From positions 1 to 9,560 of the forward strand of contig JAGHRU010000070.1 in the NCBI GenBank assembly GCA_018066225.1: 9,560 bases of DNA, written 5' to 3'. Positions 7,126 to 9,560 of this stretch are shown one piece after another. Each line of letters begins with the position of its first letter. Position 1 is the stretch's first letter. The translations under genes were made by a program, and so were the position numbers. The notes below the pieces were generated by a model. The model made no database searches. It saw only the letters and a program-made list of their open reading frames with translations, and was not told the DNA's origin. This stretch comes from Candidatus Equimonas enterica. Its GTDB lineage: Bacteria > Bacteroidota > Bacteroidia > Bacteroidales > Bacteroidaceae.

Positions 7126-7365
7126 ATGTCACAAAAGACCTACACCAACGCCCAAATCACCGAAATCACGCAATGGTTTGAAGCACACAAGACTTCACTA
7201 CCGTCATCGCTGCGCCTCAACGCGGGCTTCTACATCCCCGACCTCCCCACGACCGTGCAGCACTATTGCGCACTGGCGCAGCAGTTGCACAGCAATCCGA
7301 CTTACAGCGCACAGATTTCCCACCTTTTCAGCATCCGCGAAGCCTTGACCGAGGCTGACGCATAA
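7126..7365 (+). CDS. Small conserved-looking protein of unknown function (79 aa)
   Basis: I cannot name a function. The 79-aa product is soluble, with no signal peptide or membrane segment. It starts with a probable helix (TNAQITEITQWFEAH, about residues 7-21), then a LNAGFYIPDLPTTVQHY segment (31-47), and ends in a second helical stretch. The pattern of helix, short 'LNxGxxIxDL' strand and helix is reminiscent of small Bacteroidetes proteins annotated as DUF6965, but I recall this only loosely. The start ATG at 7126 is about 37 nt after a strong promoter, and dprA begins 11 nt after its stop. The gene is therefore very likely real and co-transcribed with dprA. Whether it acts with DprA in DNA uptake or recombination is unknown. 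Base composition matches the GC-rich upstream genes. Confidence 0.75.
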   Translation: MSQKTYTNAQITEITQWFEAHKTSLPSSLRLNAGFYIPDLPTTVQHYCALAQQLHSNPTYSAQISHLFSIREALTEADA

Positions 7366-7376
7366 GTCCACCAACG

Positions 7377-8342
7377 ATGCCGCCATCCACCCTCATCGAC
7401 ACCCTCACGCTCTGCCGGCTGCCAGGCCTTACCGACACCATGCGCCGCAGTCTGTTTGAGCATTTCAGCGGCGAGATTTCCGTCCTTTTGGAGCAGCCCA
7501 CGACAGCCCTTGCCGACATGCAGCCCGCTTCGCGCGAACGGCTACGACAAGCCTTGCTGCCGAGTGCCATCGCCACAGCCAGAGCGCGTGCTGAGGAGGA
7601 GTTGGCGTTTTGCTATGCCCACGACATCAAAGTGCTCATCCGTAGTGAGAAAGGCTATCCCCATCGCCTCATGGCTTGCAGCGACGGGCCACTCCATCTG
7701 TTCTATCGCGGCACAGCCAATCTCGACGCATCCCACATGGTCGCCATCGTCGGCACGCGCCAGATTACACCCTACGGGCAAGCGCTCTGCCAAACTCTGG
7801 TGGAAGGCATTGCCCGCCTTGCGCCAGGTTGCGTGATTGTCAGCGGATTGGCCTACGGCGCAGACATCCACGCCCATCGCGCGTGCTTGGCAACAGGCAT
7901 GGAGACCATCGGCGTGTTGGCGCACGGACTGGACCAGATTTACCCGCCAGCGCATCGTCAGAGCGCGGCAGAGATGACCCGACAAGGCGGACTCCTGACA
8001 GAGCATTTCTCGGGCACCCATATCGAAAAAATCAATTTCGTGCGACGCAACCGTATCGTCGCAGGACTCACCGACGCCACCATCGTGGTGGAGAGTGCAG
8101 CCCACGGCGGCAGCCTCATCACAGCAGGCCTTGCTACGGACTACAACCGCGAAGTCATGGCCATTCCCGGTCGCATCACCGACCCTTACAGTGCAGGCTG
8201 CAACGCACTTATCGCCCGAGGCGAAGCCCACGCCATCACCTCGGCGGAAGACATCGGCCGCCTGCTCGGCTGGCAGACAAGTCCCAAAGCAGCACCACAG
8301 CAGCCCGACCTATTCGCGTCCCTATCGCCTGCGACACCATAA
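7377..8342 (+). CDS. dprA: DNA-processing protein DprA (Smf), lacking the usual C-terminal winged helix
   Basis: DprA binds single-stranded DNA entering the cell in transformation and loads RecA on it; it is also widespread in bacteria not known to be competent. The 321-aa product has an N-terminal helical SAM/HhH-like region (about 1-65) and a complete Rossmann-type core. That core shows VGTRQITPYG (125-134), SGLAYGAD (156-163), GVLAHGLDQIYPPAH (179-193), NFVRRNRIVAGL (220-231), ESAAHGGSLITA (239-250) and IPGRITDPYSAGCNALI (263-279). After SAEDIGRLLGW and a Pro/Gln-rich linker it stops at residue 321. Bacteroidetes homologues usually continue with a winged-helix domain of about 50 residues at this point. 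I saw no such domain in the other plus frames just downstream. The ATG at 7377 is 11 nt after the 79-aa gene. Composition drops to low GC right after the stop, so the 3' end may have been replaced. Confidence 0.95.
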   Translation: MPPSTLIDTLTLCRLPGLTDTMRRSLFEHFSGEISVLLEQPTTALADMQPASRERLRQALLPSAIATARARAEEELAFCYAHDIKVLIRSEKGYPHRLMACSDGPLHLFYRGTANLDASHMVAIVGTRQITPYGQALCQTLVEGIARLAPGCVIVSGLAYGADIHAHRACLATGMETIGVLAHGLDQIYPPAHRQSAAEMTRQGGLLTEHFSGTHIEKINFVRRNRIVAGLTDATIVVESAAHGGSLITAGLATDYNREVMAIPGRITDPYSAGCNALIARGEAHAITSAEDIGRLLGWQTSPKAAPQQPDLFASLSPATP

Positions 8343-8349
8343 CAAAGCA

Positions 8350-8362
8350 CAAATGAAATTTG
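8350..8362 (+). promoter_or_regulatory. Candidate operator upstream of the HTH gene
   Basis: CAAAT (8350-8354) and ATTTG (8358-8362) form a perfect 5-bp inverted repeat around GAA, 19 nt before the HTH start codon. Its right half is GAAATTTG, one base from the TAnnTTTG -7 consensus, but no -33 TTG lies at the right distance. A self-repressing regulator binding here would block a promoter. The site is short and could be chance. Confidence 0.3.
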
Positions 8363-8381
8363 AAAAATCTCCACATTTATT

Positions 8382-8789
8382 ATGAAAATAACCGATATTG
8401 TAAGCTCTATTTTGCAAAACAAAGGGATAACAATCCGTAGATTTGAGAAAGTTATCGGATGCAGTGACGGTGTAATTTCGCGCGCAATTCGTAATGGCAC
8501 GGACATACAGGCGAAGTGGCTGTTTGCCATCGCGGAGGCTTACCCCGACATCTCGGCGGAGTGGCTGCTGCGCGGTGAAGGTCCGATGCTGCGTGAGTCT
8601 ATCACCATCGACAGCCACGACACCAATGTCGGTGCAGGGGTGTCAATAGGAGCAGGCGCAGCAGTAGGAGCAGGAGCGAGCGTGTCAATAAACCTCACAA
8701 CAGATATGATGAGTGAGCTCCTGCGCAAGCAAAGCGAGTTTTTTCAGAAGCAGAGCGAACTGTTTGAAGCGATAACGAATAAGAAATAG
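8382..8789 (+). CDS. Phage-repressor-like HTH regulator with Gly/Ala hexapeptide repeat
   Basis: This 135-aa protein is probably a DNA-binding regulator. Residues 1-69 look like the HTH domain of Bacteroidetes phage- and element-borne regulators: ITIRRFEKVIGCSDGVISRA (16-35) as the helix-turn-helix, then a helix and the typical closing motif SAEWLLRGEGPML (58-70). Residues 83-106 are four hexapeptides: VGAGVS, IGAGAA, VGAGAS and VSINLT, with a hydrophobic residue leading each, as in left-handed beta-helix repeats. The tail (108-135) is helical, with two tandem heptads KQSEFFQ and KQSELFE (116-129), suggesting oligomerisation. The ATG at 8382 is 39 nt after the dprA stop. A short palindrome lies just upstream. 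The target genes are unknown; the two membrane-protein genes following directly are the obvious candidates. An origin in a phage or mobile element is inferred from family and composition. Confidence 0.82.
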   Translation: MKITDIVSSILQNKGITIRRFEKVIGCSDGVISRAIRNGTDIQAKWLFAIAEAYPDISAEWLLRGEGPMLRESITIDSHDTNVGAGVSIGAGAAVGAGASVSINLTTDMMSELLRKQSEFFQKQSELFEAITNKK

Positions 8790-8790
8790 T

Positions 8791-9006
8791 ATGAGAGCAC
8801 TATATATATATGTGAAATTCGTGATACACCGGATACACATGAATTATAGAACACCAATTAGACATATCGTTAGATATTGGTTAGCGATAGCGGTAGTTAT
8901 TATTATATGGCTTGCGCTTTGCGTCAAAGAATGGAACCATCAGAGATATGTCGAGGAGCATCTGGAAGAGAAAACGAGTTTGCAGAGAAATGCGGAAAAT
9001 GGATAG
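8791..9006 (+). CDS. Small single-span membrane protein, unknown function
   Basis: This 71-aa product is not recognised. It has a basic N-terminal part, a hydrophobic segment at about residues 28-45 (centred on WLAIAVVIIIWLALCV) and a charged, probably helical tail rich in Glu and Lys. Positive residues before the segment (R24, H25, R28) predict the N-terminus inside and the tail outside. The ATG at 8791 begins one base after the HTH stop, implying co-transcription and possible re-initiation. A second in-frame ATG at 8839 (residue 17) would give a 55-aa product starting MNYRTPIRH and is a realistic alternative start. Codon use is AT-rich (many ATA and TAT codons), unlike the genes upstream. 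It could be a partner of the membrane protein that follows, or a small toxin-like or phage protein; nothing in the sequence decides. Confidence 0.6.
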   Translation: MRALYIYVKFVIHRIHMNYRTPIRHIVRYWLAIAVVIIIWLALCVKEWNHQRYVEEHLEEKTSLQRNAENG

Positions 9007-9027
9007 ACAAAAAAATTAAAGAAGGAC

Positions 9028-9560
9028 ATGAACAAGTTGGAAAGCTATAATAAGGTGTTTCTATTGTTGGTGTCGGTAGCGTATGTGTTTGGCATAATAT
9101 ATTTGGCCAATAGCATTATATTGGCTGCCGTAGAACAAATTGCAGGGTTGGAATTTATCTATATCATTGCAATACTAATCGGTGTAAGTGTACCAGTATA
9201 TTTTATCACAGAAGCATGTGCGGTAATCGCTTTAACGCCATTAGCGTTTGTGCTAAAAGAGCATAGTTACATAAGGGGAACAGTAAGTGTACTCGCATTT
9301 ATATTACTTTTTCGCGGTTGTTCTATGGCATGCGAAGAAATACAGGATGCGCATAAAATGCTTTACCTGTATGGGTTTTCGTTTTGGTTTATTATGACGA
9401 TAATAATGGTACTATATACATTGTGTATATACGCATCTGCATGGGCAATAAATGATGGTATTGATAGTTTCAGCGCAATTAGTTTAATTAGTAAGAAAAA
9501 AACGAATAACAAAAATGGCAATGAAGTAAATACACTATATGTCAAGGCAGTGGATAAGGA
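9028..9560 (+). CDS. Multi-span membrane protein, unknown function, runs off right edge
   Basis: An open frame from ATG at 9028 reads 177 codons to the window end without a stop, starting MNKLESYNKVFLLLVSVAYV. Hydrophobic stretches lie at about residues 9-34, 42-76 (one long or two short spans), 84-101 and 112-140, giving four or five membrane segments. A Lys/Asn-rich cytoplasmic-looking stretch follows (KKKTNNKNGNE, 156-166). No conserved motif or family is recognised. It begins 21 nt after the 71-aa gene, with AAGGA just ahead of the ATG but probably too close to be an efficient ribosome site. The frame is open over more than 530 bp of AT-rich sequence, where stops are frequent, which supports a real gene. 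Composition is low GC, as for its neighbour. It may form a unit with the HTH gene and the 71-aa gene. Confidence 0.7.
   Translation, partial: MNKLESYNKVFLLLVSVAYVFGIIYLANSIILAAVEQIAGLEFIYIIAILIGVSVPVYFITEACAVIALTPLAFVLKEHSYIRGTVSVLAFILLFRGCSMACEEIQDAHKMLYLYGFSFWFIMTIIMVLYTLCIYASAWAINDGIDSFSAISLISKKKTNNKNGNEVNTLYVKAVDK

Noticed and set aside
6905..7348. A 147-residue plus-strand frame overlapping the 79-aa gene
   Set aside because: It runs through the -33/-7 promoter and leader, and its 3' part is the 79-aa gene read in another frame, giving a low-complexity translation.
1..9560. CRISPR arrays, tRNA, rRNA, insertion sequences
   Set aside because: Apart from the short words described, I saw no regularly spaced long repeats, tRNA-like cloverleaf, rRNA sequence or transposase coding region.

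Overview
This window looks like a chromosomal segment from a member of the Bacteroidales, perhaps Prevotellaceae-like. The genus is inferred, not proven. The evidence is the short bacterial-type phosphoglucose isomerase (445 aa), a Porphyromonas/Bacteroides-type secreted dipeptidyl peptidase IV, and two promoters of the Bacteroidetes sigma-ABfr form (TTG or TTTG, about 20 nt, then TAnnTTTG). Start codons generally lack Shine-Dalgarno sequences.

The left two thirds (1-6534) is six head-to-tail genes on the minus strand. In transcription order they are pgi (glycolysis), a HAD-family phosphatase/phosphomutase, a periplasmic dipeptidyl peptidase IV, a CoiA-like nuclease-family protein, a YfcE-like metallophosphoesterase, and ffh (signal recognition particle GTPase), which runs off the left edge. 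The first three overlap by 4 nt at each junction (GTGA, ATGA). The next gaps are 22 and 8 nt, so a single transcript from the pgi promoter at about 6570-6601 is plausible. An 84-nt gap containing an inverted repeat precedes ffh.

The region 6535-7125 is a divergent intergenic space of about 590 bp. It holds the pgi promoter (minus strand) and the promoter of the plus-strand operon (7052-7082). Between them is an unexplained set of GGGCAGAC-like words. Four of these are spaced exactly 22 bp apart, and further copies lie in inverted orientation. I see no convincing gene there.

The plus strand then carries a 79-aa protein of unknown function followed 11 nt later by dprA, which encodes the DNA-processing protein that loads RecA on incoming single strands. 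This DprA ends just where its usual C-terminal winged-helix domain should begin. From that point base composition falls sharply. The rest of the window is a small low-GC gene set: a phage-repressor-like HTH protein with a Gly/Ala hexapeptide repeat and a tandem heptad tail, a 71-aa single-span membrane protein, and a multi-span membrane protein cut by the right edge. This right end is the most accessory-looking part and the best candidate for something undescribed. Its function cannot be read from the sequence.
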